From: Trichostrongylus colubriformis
Taxonomy: Eukaryota; Nematoda; Chromadorea; Rhabditida; Trichostrongylidae
Direction of reading: 5' to 3'
DNA: 64,000 bases
Assembly: GCA_963978905.1 (NCBI GenBank)
Contig: OZ022258.1
Coordinates: 44,996,591 to 45,060,590, forward strand
Made by a program: the position numbers and the translations under genes. Under the pieces are notes generated by a model. That model was not told the DNA's origin, ran no database searches, and saw only the letters and a list, made by a program, of their open reading frames with translations. This document shows, one piece after another, positions 34,620 through 47,240 of the stretch (position 1 is its first letter; each line of letters starts with the position of its first letter).

Positions 34620-35600
34620 CCCACCCTAGGTTCCCCCTCTCCCCTTCCATCCACCTTCGCGCACGCGCGTTGTCTCTGGTCTCCCACCGATAGGGTCGAC
34701 TCGTCGAAGCCATCAAGGCCCACAGTTCAGTGTGCTCTGCTGTGCCGAAAGTTGTTCTGTGGCCATGCACTGCCCGCATTGCGGCTGAGACGGCCCACCG
34801 ACGGGTGGCGCCCATGTCAGCTGTGTGCGATGGTCAGCCGTTCCGAGAAGAAACACTAGCACTGCTCAGATGTGGAATCTCGCGTCATGTACTAGACTGA
34901 CCCATTTTCGTGCTCAGTTTTTGCGAGTATGTGCGAGTATGACAAGCGCCACAAACCCCGATATCGATTTCCCAACGTGCTGAGAGAGGAGAGATCGAGA
35001 CCTTTGCTCTGATGCAGGCACAAGACGACGCCTCATGTGAGCTCTGGCTAGTTTTGACAATGCCCAAACCGGTGGTTGCTGGTGAGATATCACAGGCCAT
35101 AATCGGAAATCGCAGCCATTCAGTCTACTGCATGTCCTATGCGACAGCACGCTATTGCTGAAGTGAACAGTTGCTGGGGACTGAGGAACCATGAGCCCTT
35201 CTTGCAGAAGGACAAAGCCATTCATTGCTCATTATTTCGGAAATTCTGCCGCCATACATTGGACATCTTTCTCGTCTAAAGAACAGTGTTTTACCAGGAA
35301 TATCGCTTGCAAAGCAACGATAAGCTTCGTGGAAGACAGGCACTTGCTTACTTTTTGCAGTGCCGAGGTTTATCGCCCAGGGCGAAAGTTGCCAAAACTG
35401 AGTTTTCTACTTCTGAACCAAAGTCAAGCATTGGGTTGGGGAGAAGTTTTTCGAAGTACGCCCTTGTCCATCCAAAATACGACCCCTTAATTGCAACCAG
35501 AATACCACCCCCTTTCCCACCGAAATGCGACCCCCATTTTCCAACCCAATACACCATGACAATGACCTTTTTATTAGAACCGGATTTTTAGAATAATTCA
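34620..35600. repeat. Dispersed repeat family, copy related to 38090-39600
   Basis: Segments match, in inverted orientation, parts of 38230-38440 and 39000-39600. Conservation shows at peptide level in two places: RRWAVSAAMRAVHG here versus RRWDVSAALRTVHA at about 39390, and APVFHEAYRCFA here versus APVFHGVVHCFA at about 38300. It could be an old transposon. Confidence 0.5.
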
Positions 35601-36436
35601 CTTGCCGAATGCCATTCCCTTTCCAGCCCTTAATACTAAACATTGATAAATTTTTAACCCATGCTTGACTTTGGCAAGAACGCTCTCCATGAATAACGCT
35701 CAGCAGTCGCGTTCGAAACACTCGACGAATCGGCTCTCGGGATAGTTTCAGTTGCTGGCATCACACTTATCCCTTAGTGTTCGATTTTTTAGGACTTGCA
35801 GAGCTGTTCAAGGTATGGCATTTCTTCAGCCTCCAGCCACTTTCGCATGCCTCGAGAGCAGTGAGTTTCTCAAGAATTTAAATGAAACCATAGAAGATAA
35901 TCGGCGAGTTCTGAGCTGCTACGAAAAATATCTTACAATTCCTTGAAAAAGTATCGTCAGACATCATTGTCGTAGATATGAGCAGACTCCACAATTAGCC
36001 CGTGCCCCCCCCCCCTCTCTCAAATAGTATTGCTCTTCGCTTCTACAATGATGTCATTTTTAGCGCGAGGAAATTCCAGGCTGAATCTACATGCTTAAAT
36101 TTATTTCTTGCTTTAGCGGCCTAGGGAAGCTAAGGACGGCCATTCAGGGAGAAGGATAGCTGCACCAAGTTCGAGTTTCGGGTACACCTCGCGAAGTTTC
36201 TGCCTAAAATACTTCGCAAGCCAATTTCCAATAATTACATAGTTAGCGCGGGAGAAATAAAGTCGGCAGCAATGTTACGACCATTAGCGCACTACCAAGA
36301 ATGTGCTTTCATGGCAGGGGGACGTTTCACAGACCTAATGCCGAAAGCCTGCTGGGCCTGCACTATCAAGATGGCAATGCCTGACAGAATGATCCATAAG
36401 AAAACTCCAATGTCGTTGTGATTAGTGGGATTTCAG
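35601..36436. other. No supported gene
   Basis: Short unlinked open frames and a C-tract at about 36006. Confidence 0.4.
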
Positions 36437-37725
36437 AACGTGCACCTTACTCCCTTCGAAACAGCGATATGTAATGTAAAGAATAAGATGAATAGACAAC
36501 CATACATGGCTTTAACCAACCACCTTATTAACGAATTCGCACAGAGAAGGAAGGATGAGAGAAGGAACTACCTATACGGAAGATACGCTCCCAAGATCCC
36601 ACGATTCCTGTAAATGGCTAGGTATAGGCAGAGCTAATTTTAAGTGCGCAAAAGGGAGCCGAGTGCTCTTCTCTCTGCTTATGGTAAAAAAAAACGCCAA
36701 TTAGTTGAAAAAGGGGAACTTTGAAGAAGCAAGGGTCACTCAAAAAGCGAGATTGGGTCCATATATTATGCAAAAGATATTCCAACACGAGAATGACCAA
36801 AGAACGCCAGTGGAAGGACCGATGATAAGATGGTCGAGCAATCCAAGCACATCGGAATTCCTGGTCTCGGTCTATAACGCAGCGAGAGCAACAACGTCTC
36901 ACAATTTTAAATAGGGGGAGAGCCTCCCCCCCCCCCACTCCGCCCAGAGTGGCATCACCATTTCAGAAATCACTTGCTTACTCACTTAATGCTTTAATGA
37001 ATTTTAGAGTTATAAAATGACGCTCAACATAACACCTATTGATCAAGGGCCTACTCACGCTCGTGATAGAACGGTAGAAGCAATCCGTCTTCTGCAACTG
37101 CGAAATTTTAACTTTTTTTGAGCGGTTGATGGTCACTCATGTAGCTCTCGATCCGAAGAAGCGCCGTAGCGCCGTTATGACCGTTGTAGTGGAGTCCAGC
37201 CCAAGTCGTACTTTCGAGCATGGAGCTTCAGAACGAAGCGGTGAGGATGCGAACGGCTTCTTACAGCAAAATGTAGGAAGCCCAAAAGGAAGGCACATTC
37301 CGTCAGCGTTGAGGTAAAGGGATGAAAAAAGCAGACCGCGTACACCAAGAGCGTGGAGTGGGGTGGGGGGAGAGGAGGGAAAAGCTGAGGATACCGCACC
37401 CACCTCTAGTATCCCAGGTCTGTAGTATCCATAGACTTGCGCAGAGGACCTATTTTTTCCACCCTCCTCCTCCCCTCCTCCCCCTCCGCCCTCGAACAGG
37501 AGTTCATATGTGCTGCAGGTTTTAAAAACGAAAATATCGTGATCCCCGTGGAAGCAGGAGCAGCAAAAAACAATTGATTCCCGTTTGTTCCAGCAAAAAG
37601 TGAATCGACAAATCCTTAGATTCGGAGAGAAAGAAACCCAGGGACTTGAACCTCCGAACTACAATAGCGTCGGTAACATGTGGTATGAAGATAGGCCGCT
37701 GGGTGCTACTGCACCATACAGCTGA
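36437..37725 (+). CDS. Candidate exons of one or two unrecognised genes
   Basis: Three exon-like blocks. (1) 36437-36609 opens after GGGATTTCAG and encodes a basic peptide (KNKMNRQPYMALTNHLINEF, RRKDERRNYLYGRYAPK), ending at GTAAAT or at a TAA 4 nt on. (2) 37123-37313 opens after TTTTTTTGAG and ends at GTAAAG, encoding LDPKKRRSAVMTVVVESS and a Ser/Gly-rich part. (3) 37594-37725 opens after TTTGTTCCAG and ends in a stop, encoding QKVNRQILRFGEKETQ and MWYEDRPLGATAPYS. Phases 2 (out) and 0 (in) between blocks 2 and 3 do not join, so an exon is missing or they belong to different genes. No family recognised. Confidence 0.35.
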
Positions 37726-38029
37726 AGAACCGGGAATTTTGTGGTTTAGTTGCCCCTCTTATCCTACAGTCCCATTGGTTCAAAGTTCTACGACGTTAAC
37801 CAGGATTTCATGGTCTGTCTCGGAGGACAGTTTCCGCTTCTTTAGCGTTATTTTGGTGAAAATCTCGTCAAAAATTCCATCAGCGAACGAGTTGAGTCAT
37901 CTCGAACAGAGTGCTTCTACCATTCTATACCTCACAACTAGGCACAATAAGGGTTCCCAAGCTCACACCTACGACAAAATGCCTGAAGATACTTCTTTCA
38001 AAGGAATGTGAGTTATCTCCAAAAAGCTC

Positions 38030-39605
38030 AGTTACTCGCCGGTCATATCTTGTGGTTTCATCAAAATTCTGAAAAAAAAACTCACTGGAATGGGAGCATG
38101 CGACAACGGTCGAAGAACTGAAGAAATGCGATACGGGAACCGCTCAGTAAGCCTTCTAAAATCAAACGATTCCCAGAGCCGATATCCGCCAGTGGTTCGA
38201 GCGCGATTGCTGAGCGTTCTTCGTAAGGAGCGTTCGAATTGAGTTTCGGCAACTTTTGAGATGGACAATGAGCAGCAATACCGCAGAAAGTGAGCAAGGC
38301 GCCTGTCTTCCACGGCGTTGTGCATTGTTTTGCAAACAGTACTTCCGGTTGCACATTGTTGTTGAGACGAAGGAGACGACCAAAGCATGAAGGCGTCATA
38401 GTTCCTCAGTTTCCAGCGACAGATCTCTTCAGCAGTAGTGTGAAATCGCGTAAAACATGTAGGACTGTATGTGCACCAGTGTATGACGTGGGTCAAGGGA
38501 TCCCCGAGGAAAGCTGGGGTCACAGATGGCCTATTGCTGTTCCCCCGGAATGCCCCCTGACCTGAGAGTATATTCTTAAACACCAGAAATTGGAAAGAAC
38601 CGTTTCTGTTACAATCTAAAGGGAAATCTTTGGATTCGGAGGCTGGGGCCCTTTATCCCTTCTCCCGCGGTCGACGAAAAGATAGCCGAAGGAGGAAGAA
38701 AAGAGAAGATATATCCGGTATGGCAATTGTACAGAGGCAGTAAGTAGCCGTTGCTAAGGGTATCTCAGAAAAACCACATTGCTTGACACCACGCCATACA
38801 CTGATTGTCACTACGATCTCGGAGCTAGTGGTACCTCACCACGAACCGCTGGTTACTGTCAAATTTAACCAGAGCTCACATCGGGCGTCACTTGATGCCT
38901 GCATGAAACGAAACGCTTCGATTTCTCTTCTCTGAACAGACTGGGAGATTGATACCATGAGTTTGTAGACAGGGTCAAGCATTGGTTTGAGGAAAATTCT
39001 GGAGATGTACGAACTTCTCCCCCCCCCCCCTCCCTAAACCCCTCCCCCACGCCCACAAACCTACCCTAACGATACCCTCCCTTTATATGGTGATGACTTA
39101 AAATACCTGACCGTCCCATAAAACCACTGAAAACGGTAGATCGTTGAGGGTCCTTAGAAGATTTTTTTCCCGAAAATTTTCCTTTCAAGCCAAAATACGA
39201 CACCCACCCGAGGACTCTCCAACCTTTGCTTGACCCTGCTTGTCACTTACCAAACTCGCAAAAACTCAACACGAAAACGGGCCAGTCCAGCAACCAGTTT
39301 TGAGCAAGATTCCAATTCTGGGAGTGCTGCGTGCTTCCTTTCGAAACGACTGGCCAACGCCCACAACTGACGAGAGCACCATCCGCCGGTGGGACGTCTC
39401 AGCTGCATTGAGGACAGTTCATGCCAAAGAGCAACTTCGGCACATCAAGCACACCGAACTGTGGACCTCGATGGCTTCGCGAGTCGACCCATCGGTGGGA
39501 GACACGTTGCGTGGGATTCGATACGGAAGGGGCCATATTCATAGAAGGTACACGCCCTTCTGTGCTGTGAAGGATAACCTAGGGTGGGCATTACAAAGAC
39601 AATAA
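38030..39605. repeat. Dispersed repeat family, second copy
   Basis: Contains the counterparts of 34620-35600 plus C-tract and ATACGACACCC segments like those near 7040 and 35470. A 183-codon minus-strand frame at 38032-38583 lies in this repeat and is not supported as a host gene. Confidence 0.45.
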
Positions 39606-40689
39606 AACAAAACAATAACAAAGTAAAAGAGGGTGGCTGACAAGTGTGGGCGCCCGGGGACCTTATAACTTTTTATGACCCCCAATGTACGATCGCTCTA
39701 GATGACCTATTAGATTACTGAAATTAGCTTGACAACAAAATTTTGCACTTTTACTGTGACTCAATAGCCAACAAAAGGGGATGAACCCTGAACAATTTTG
39801 AGAAAAAACTGAGGAATTTCCCCGTTCCTGCGGTTTTATGTGGAGATTAAGATTATGAAGCTGAAACATTTAACCCCCCCCAATTTGAACAACCTCAAGT
39901 GGAGAAAATAAGTAACATTAGAGGAAGGAAGATTTGATAGGAACGAATTTCCCAATACGGGGCACACACTGGAATTTAAGAAATGACTGCCAGAAAAGAG
40001 CACCAATTTTCTGCTAATAGAACATTTTGTGACCATCACTAGTGGTTCGAATCTGTTAACCAAGTTAGGCTATAAGGAATGAACCAAAAGGAAAGCGACA
40101 GCCAAAAGACAAAAACCAGCCTGAGAGAATTTATACCCATTGAACCCTTCCTATTTCTAGCCGAAACACCAAAAAAACCTCAAAAGAATGGGAAGGAAGC
40201 AAAAGAACCCGAGCACTTTGAATACCACTCTGGGCACCCACACATATGATGTACAGCACCCTCACTTTAAAGGAAAAAACGTGCGTCCTGTCATCGTCGT
40301 GTCCTGGAGCGTCCACATGGAGCTGAAAAAGTGGGAAAATAGTCCTGGCACGACTGTGGTGAAGTCAAAGGAACATACCTGTCGCCGAAATGGCAACATA
40401 CTTGTGGTTTGTGGCTGGGCTTGTGGCTGGGCTGTCGGATGTTGCATTGTGGCTGGGGTTGGCGGATGTTGGAGATGTGGTAGATCCTGAAACGACACTG
40501 CGATAGTATGCAGTGGGATTCGGTGGAGCGTTGGAGGTATGAAGTGATTGAAGTGACACGCATACCCTCATATGCGGCGACGATACCAGGTCTTGTCCAC
40601 TCTCCTTGCAGTCGTCGTGTCAATGTGGTCTGTGACGCACGGGACGCCATTCTGGGCATAACGAGATGCCACCAGAGCGAGAAGGAGCA
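39606..40689. other. No supported gene
   Basis: Contains a short internally repetitive GTGGCTGGGCT segment at about 40400-40470. Otherwise nothing recognised. Confidence 0.4.
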
Positions 40690-41400
40690 GCCGGCTGAAC
40701 AGTTGAATTGAGTAAAGGATTACGAGACGAAACAAGATCTCCGACATACCCTCGGTCCACGATTGGACCGTGCTCCCAGATGACCTGTGTCTCTTTCCAG
40801 ATGTTGTCGGTGAGCATTTCCTTCCTTTCCTTCCATTTGATGAGTGTTTCCTTCGTTTGCGCATGGCCGCCTGACGAGTCGTGTTTGGAAAATGCAGCAG
40901 ATCTGAACCAGTTGAAATGGACTCAATGGGCGCAATATGAGAAAAAAGCTCCAGTCCTACCCTCGGTCCACGACTGGACCACTATCTCTCATACAGGACC
41001 GCTTCTTTCTCCTTGCCTGATGCTGAGGTTAGCGCGAATTTCCTCCATCAGTGCAAATCCCACAAAAAGCGAATCCATCGGAATTCCTTCTCTCAGGGCC
41101 AAATGAGAGGCGAAAATTGTAGTTGGAAAGGGCGGCCGGTCTGAAACAGCTCAATTGGGTTGAACGATTGGAATATGAAATGAGATCTCTAGATTTACCC
41201 TCGGTCTACGACTGGGTTATCCTTTCCCGTGAACGGCCGCTCCTTTCCATTTGGCTGTAGGAACGAACTATTTAATTATTCTGTGCGAATCCCACAGAAA
41301 GCGAATCCGTCGAAATCCTCGTTTTGTGCCGAATGGCATGGCGACGAATTGCGGTTTGAAAGGCGTTAGCCATCATTCGGGCGAGCAACGTGAGAACTGC
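40690..41400. repeat. Diverged tandem repeat, about 210-240-bp unit, three copies
   Basis: The landmark TACCCTCGGTCCACGA-TGG recurs at about 40747, 40958 and 41196. GCGAATCCCACA-AAAGCGAATCC recurs at about 41044 and 41286. A GAACAG-TGAATTG landmark occurs before each. Confidence 0.7.
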
Positions 41401-42699
41401 TTCAGGCCATGGCCAGCTCAGCAAGCTTTCCCTTCTTCCGTCACTCAGTGAAGAACCTCCTGAAGTATTCCAAGATCAATGGAATCACTCATCCAAGCAT
41501 TACAAGCAGTTCATCCTTTTTTCCTCCGCCCATTTACGGAGCCCTTCCCTTATGAGAGTGATCACTCACCTGGCACAAAAGCAGTGCCGACAACGACCCC
41601 AGCCACCCTTCTAGTACCGCGATCAACACTGTCACCCGTTCAGCTGCTTCGATGTGCTTGGGTACGGAAGGCTCCACTTCTGAAAACAACTGCGAAAAGA
41701 CAAACGGTCGCAATTTACCTCCTCATAAGGAAAACCGTTTTGAGCAAAGCGTAGATCGCCGCCATGCTCAGTCAACCACATCAGCTCATTAGTGCCCAAA
41801 GATCCTGCCAGACAGAATTTGCCGAAATGGGTGGAGCGGTGTCCACTAAGCGACGGCGACGGAGGTATTGCAATTTGGCGGTATGAGTGCAACTAACGAT
41901 GATCAGTGTAACCCTTGTGGCTACTCCCGGATTACCCTTCATGGCAGAAAGGAGTGAATTGGTGCTGTTCATCGAGCAACCGTCCTGAGCCTCTCTTTTT
42001 CTTGGCCCATTTTTCCTGGTTCAAAGCACAGTTGATGGTGTCCGTTGCAAGAACAGTGGGCAAGATTGTATCCGACAGTGGATCCGACGTTGCTGACGGC
42101 CGCTGTCATAGGGTCATTCTGACGATGAGTGGAGCTGGATAGTTCCAACATGATACTTCCCAGTACAAGTGTGAATGTGTGAGCGGGACAATAAGCATGT
42201 GCCTCGTATAAGCATGTGTTGGTGTGTCCTCGAAGATCCCCATTAAGCCATTTTGCAGAGCATGAAGTATTAGTGCAATCAAAATGAAAGAAATGGAAAA
42301 AAGTTGAGGTGCTAAGTCTCCGTCCGACTCGACTTTTAGCCCTAATATGGCGGCTTAAGTTGTGAAAGTTAAGGCGAGAAAACTGGAGTCGATGTGAAAA
42401 ACCAGGGCCCTAAATTCTGTCTACCGTGCTAGGAAGCCATTCGTTGCACCAGTTTTCGACAAAATTCCAGATCCATTTCAATTCACGCAGCACGATATTT
42501 ACGCTACAGAACACGATGCCCCTTTTTAATATGATTAGTTAAAATGCTTAGCGTAGATTATCCGCCGTGTTGACCATTGCGTTTGATGTGTTGCCCATCA
42601 TCTCTAGTAGGTGCGTGTGTGACATCAAGCCTGAAATAAAGCACAGTCACCACCATAGAGTCACGTCTTCATTGCTCCGTGATATCTGCATCAGCTCCG
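41401..42699. other. No supported gene
   Basis: Several overlapping open frames at 41630-42150, none with splice borders or a recognisable family; probably repeat-derived. Confidence 0.35.
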
Positions 42700-43900
42700 C
42701 TTTTTAACTTTTTGTTAACCATCGAGAGTGCTGATCCTTACACACCTGAGATCCTTCATAGTTCGTCACAATGTATCGCGGCTTTGGCCATTCGCATCAA
42801 TGTTGCGCACGGGGATCCTCCTGAAAAATCGTCTTTTTCCATTCTGTAATTGTCTGCAAATGTAAAAGTGAGGGATCATACGAAAATTATTTTATATGAC
42901 TCCCTGGATTAGCACGTGCCTCCTTCGCAATAAAGTTGGTCACGAATAAAAAAAAACGACATTTGCGCTGAAACCCACGATGGATTACTTACTTGTTCAT
43001 GATAGATCAGCACATGGAAATAATCGTTCATGAGTAGAATTCTGTCAAGCAGTATGGAAGAAGTTCCAAAAGAAATGGTTCAGGTGGTCCTCTAAAAAAA
43101 TATGGGAATAGGATGAGTTTTCGCAAAGATACTTGGATTTCAGAGTTAATCGCGAACTCGAATATGGACTCATTTAATACTGAGTATGAGATAACCGTTG
43201 TTATCAAACTTACAATATTCCTACCAAACCCAAAAAGAATAGCTTACACAGTTATATGCTCGAAATATCGCTATTTTACGAAATATCGTGCTAAGGAGCC
43301 TTTCTGTACTGGTTGGTATGTAGCTTACACAATCAGCTACATACTAGCCTGTACAGAAGGGCTCCTTAGCACGATATTTCGTGAAATAGATAAAAACGAA
43401 AATACGTGTAAAAAGCAAGCAAAAAAAGGAAAGCAAAAAAATCAATGAGTTGATGTAGGGGGAAAGTCCAAAGACCGTCGTATCAGGCGAGAAGATGGAT
43501 CGGGGAAGATCAAATGCAACTGGCAATTCGATCGGTGACGATCATTGTGGTTATTTATTTGATATCCCCTTAATTCAAGTTCCTCCTCAGGGAGCACGTG
43601 ATGCTGTTTTTTATTTTATTTATTTGTTTATTTATTTTATTTGTATTTTGCAAACACCGACGGGTCTCACTGCTTCATAAATGAAGTGCATGATACTTCT
43701 ATAAAAGCAGCGTCACATGTAGGTGATTTGATTATCCGTGAACCTATTCAGGATTTTCCATCAGTAACAACCATAAAAGGGGAAGTACTTGTAGGAACAT
43801 GTGACGCTGCCCTTATTAACGTGGTCCGAGGATCAAATCCCGGACCAATACCTACCCATGCTTCATGTCATTAAAAGACCGGGAAATTTAAAACAGACTA
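42700..43900. repeat. Large dispersed repeat, copy B (inverted relative to 23720-25130)
   Basis: Reverse-complement partner of 23720-25130 without the M1 insertion. An added inverted duplication forms the hairpin at 43271-43388. Confidence 0.65.
43271..43388. repeat. 55-bp inverted repeat hairpin
   Basis: Arms of about 55 bp with a loop of about 8-10 nt; both contain ATATCGTGCTAAGGAGC or its complement. Copy A of the host repeat (24240-24300) has only one arm. Confidence 0.8.
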
Positions 43901-44265
43901 ATTCAGAAGGAAAAATTTACATATGGACATCAGCAGCCCCTTTAAGCCAGTTTTGAGGGCCAAAAATCAAATGGCACTACGATTTCAAACGTTGATAGAA
44001 TTTGTCTTTGATTATTCCAGAGAGAAATTTATAAACATTAAAAGCTATATATTTTCACTTCAATATGGGGAAAGGCTACAACGTTCATTTCGTAGCATCC
44101 CTCCAACACGCCGTAGAGGGAGGGGGGTCAGCTCTTTGAATCAAGATTTTCATCAGTTCAGCCCGATATAGAGAGCATGTCCTGCCTGTGAATTCGTGAC
44201 ATGCATACAACTTTAAAGCAACACTGAAACCTGTACGCCAACAACATTCCCCCACCCCATCCCGC

Positions 44266-44593
44266 CAGGGCACTCCCAAGTGTCGAGGAAAATAGCCGCT
44301 CCAGTACGACCCCCCCCCCTCTACGTCGACCTAATACGACCCCTTTTTTTTGACCGCTACAATACCAGTACAATGGGTTTTATCGCTATATATCCTTTCC
44401 TGAGACAAAAAGATACTTATCATGCATTTTGTGACACGGATTTCCGATGATCCTTTGCTTCTCATCTGCTTAATGAAATTTTAGATTTTAGTGCTTATCG
44501 CTTGTTTTAGTGCTGTGAAGGTACGACCCCCACTCTCCTATTCGGTCAAATACGGACCCCCGTCGAGGAGTTCTCGTCTCTCTGCGTACCCTG
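44266..44593. repeat. R1 repeat copy, uninterrupted
   Basis: 328 bp from CAGGGCACTCCCAAG to GCGTACCCTG, the most complete uninterrupted R1 copy in the window. It has C-tracts and the CTACAATACCAGTA core. Confidence 0.72.
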
Positions 44594-45244
44594 CCACCCC
44601 CCCCCCCCCTTTGATTCAGTGATTCGCGTTAAGGGACTTTCGATACCCCAGCCCGCTATAGGAGAGAGATTTCAATACATTTACACTGTGTCTACCACTC
44701 TCTACCCCACCTCAATTCACCTTTAGGAATACGAGAGAGGAACGAACCCTTACTGATGGCCTTTTGCTTCCCGTATATACCATAATCATCAAAAACTTTG
44801 CTCCACATCTACCGCACTTTCATTTCCTTCACTATTATTCTCTTATTTTTCTTTAGTTTCTCCTTTATGAAGGGATTGTTGTAAGCCGCGTACACACTTT
44901 TCGTGCTGGCGGCAGGGCACGGTTGCGCTTCTCTGCATCTCCGCCTGTTACTCACTGTCTCGTTGCCTGCGTCGTCTCTTCACCTTCCTCGTATCGCTCT
45001 GCGTCGCTGCCTGTGAACACAGCCATGCCTTGCCGGTATGAACGCGGCCTAATGACAATACCTAACCCAAGGTCAAGGGAATTTTCTGCTCCACGCTTAA
45101 GCTTACACAGGATAGAGAAGGGATAACAATCTCCTTCATCAGAATTATTTCCTGTCAAAGTTTGAGCCCTATTCGGCTTCAACCATACCCCTCTGTGCTC
45201 TACATCAGCATTCTAGTCGCACAACATTATGCACTGACCCTCCC
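44594..45244. other. Intergenic; GC-rich dispersed repeat at 44885-45055
   Basis: The 44885-45055 segment resembles 21242-21440 and 26540-26680, with inverted GGCCGCGTTCATACC-type ends. No gene. Confidence 0.4.
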
Positions 45245-45523
45245 TCACTCCCACACTTTTTCTACTAGGAACAAAATGAAGACAGACCAGGCCACAAAGC
45301 CCATATCGACGTAAGTGATATCGTTCGAAAAGTCCCAACATGGTGCAGCGCGTGCCACTTCCAATGTGAGATCGAAGATAGCAGAAAATGTACCACTCAA
45401 TAATTCCTTGTAATTCCTATTGAGATTCCTAATACAGTAACCTTCAGCCAATACGTTCGACGGCGAATCTGGTGTGATTGCGTGAATGCCTCGCTTTGGG
45501 GTTACGGTAGCCTTACGTTGATC
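45245..45523 (-). CDS. Terminal exon of an unrecognised, probably membrane protein
   Basis: On the minus strand an acceptor CTAACTTCAG is followed by 92 open codons in phase 0 and a TGA stop; the other two phases meet stops at once. The peptide begins DQRKATVTPKRGIHAITPDS, continues through NRNYKELLSGTFSAIFDLTL and ends with a hydrophobic segment, MGFVAWSVFILFLV, that could be a C-terminal membrane helix. Upstream exons are uncertain; a piece ending at a GTAAAC donor near 45885 would join in phase. No family recognised. Confidence 0.42.
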   Translation of the reverse strand, partial: DQRKATVTPKRGIHAITPDSPSNVLAEGYCIRNLNRNYKELLSGTFSAIFDLTLEVARAAPCWDFSNDITYVDMGFVAWSVFILFLVEKVWE

Positions 45524-46635
45524 CTGAAGTTAGGTCACTGCGGATGGGAGAGAAACTGTGACTCTTTCAATTACATTTACAGGCAATTGAGGCCCATAGA
45601 ACGTAGTCCTCTTTCTTATGAAGTTTGAGAGAAATTACAGTCACTAAGGAATGATAAGAAAGGCATCCCTTTATGATAACCATGGAAAAATGCTGTGCTG
45701 TACAGCTCATAACTGAGCTGCGGAACTGTGGCCTCTTCCCAAGAATGACTTTCTGTCATGTAACAAAATCGAATAAAGCTATAACCGTGCGTGTCTAAGA
45801 GTAGCCCAGGACACTCGAATTGGGTCAAGTAGTGACCATGGAGGCGATCTCCAATGTCATGCTCCACATCGTTTACGGTATGATAGCGTTCTACGCAAAA
45901 AAACTCTCTGCTTTTTGACTCCATTTTCCACAGCTGAATGTTCCATGGCATAAATTACCCGTAAACCAAGTGCTAGGTCCACCTGTAACATTGCATTCTG
46001 ACGCTGTCTGTATGTGTGTCCCGAAAACATATTTAGTTGTTCAGTGTGAATACACAAAAAATCTCTCCAAACCTTTACTGCACGCTTGTTTCATTAAAGA
46101 TGGACCAAAATGTAAAAGGCACACATATGCACTAAAAGAATCTGATCTACACATGGAACGATACATGCAGACAAGACAGGGAGCATTTTCGACTTCTATG
46201 GGCAACACAACTGTGATAGAAAAATAGGAGACTGAAAAACTACACCTAATTGGGCGAAAATGATCGTCACACAAACAAAAACAAGGATGCACAGAAGAAT
46301 GTATAGAAGAATACATAAGAAGAAGAAAACAGACAAAAATGGGCAGCGCCACGTTCGTTCAAGGCAGGAGTAAGAACTTTGACGAAGGCGCCGTAACTAC
46401 TAACCCAAGCAATACTGATAGAGAAACTGATGCGGCACCCCATCTGCTCGCCGCGTTGCTATGAAGAAAGCGATAAATCGTGTTGACGAAAGCGCGTTGT
46501 ATAACGCCAGGGACAGCACAACTCTAACTCCTGCACAATGGTCAAGGCGGTTGAAAATCGAGCCGCGTGTTGCGACAAAACGGAAGATGTGAAAATGCCT
46601 GGAATCCTACTTTATATAATGGGCCACGTGTGTCT
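45524..46635. other. Possible upstream exons of the 45245-45523 gene; otherwise unassigned
   Basis: A 111-codon minus-strand frame at 45616-45951 has coding-like composition but its splice borders are ambiguous. Nothing else could be linked. Confidence 0.3.
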
Positions 46636-46672
46636 GTTGATGTGTGTGTGTGTTTGTGTGTGTGTCTGTTTG
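46636..46672. repeat. TG-rich microsatellite
   Basis: Imperfect (TG)n with interspersed TT and CT steps. Confidence 0.7.
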
Positions 46673-46739
46673 ACCGGAAATTCATATTTCGCGTAGTAAT
46701 AAAACTGCGATCTTGAATTTCACAAATGATATGGGGGCG

Positions 46740-47240
46740 GTAATGGGATCTCAGCGGTGGTGGACCAAAAGGGATAGCAGCTGATAAAGCTGATAAGGAG
46801 TTTTGGAAGACAAATGCAGCCAAATCCGTTTCACCTTTCGGGTCGATCTTAGACTGCCGACACTCACAGGTGTTTTAAGGGAAGGGAGGGGCACATCAAT
46901 GGTGGGTGATTAAAATTGATAACGGTTGATAAGGACTGATGAGGAGCCTCGGAAGGCAAATGTCACCATATTCGTTTGACCTTTAGAGTAGATCCTAGAC
47001 TGCCGACACTCAAAGGTGTTTTAAGGGGTGTGACGGGCACATCAGGGTGGGTGATCCAAATTATCAACGGTTGACAAGATTCGATAAGGAAGGTGAAAAG
47101 ACTAATGTCGCCAAATCCGTTTCGCTCTTCTAGCTAACAGTGGAATGTTCACACTCACAGGTATCACAGGGTACGGGGACCTTAACGGTGACTTTCGAAA
47201 CTAATAACGGCTTACAAGGGCTGCTGAGAGCCACTAGAAA
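46740..47240. repeat. Minisatellite, about 145-bp unit
   Basis: At least three diverged copies. GGAAGACAAATG-type starts fall at about 46805, 46950 and 47094, each followed by ATTCGTTT-type, CCGACACTCA-AGGT and GATAACGGTTGA-type landmarks. A partial copy precedes them. Confidence 0.75.

Noticed and set aside
37635..37665. tRNA B-box-like sequence on the minus strand (GGTTCAAGTCCC)
   Set aside because: The neighbouring bases do not form a T-stem and no A-box or cloverleaf could be built; it lies in a candidate coding exon on the other strand.
38032..38583. 183-codon minus-strand open frame
   Set aside because: Lies in a dispersed repeat related to 34620-35600 whose copies do not share one intact frame.
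40036..40062. GGTTCGAATC box B-like motif
   Set aside because: Isolated motif without stems or an A-box.
43828..43852. B-box match GGATCAAATCCC, possible tRNA or SINE
   Set aside because: No A-box at the right distance and no acceptor stem; it belongs to the 42700-43900 repeat.
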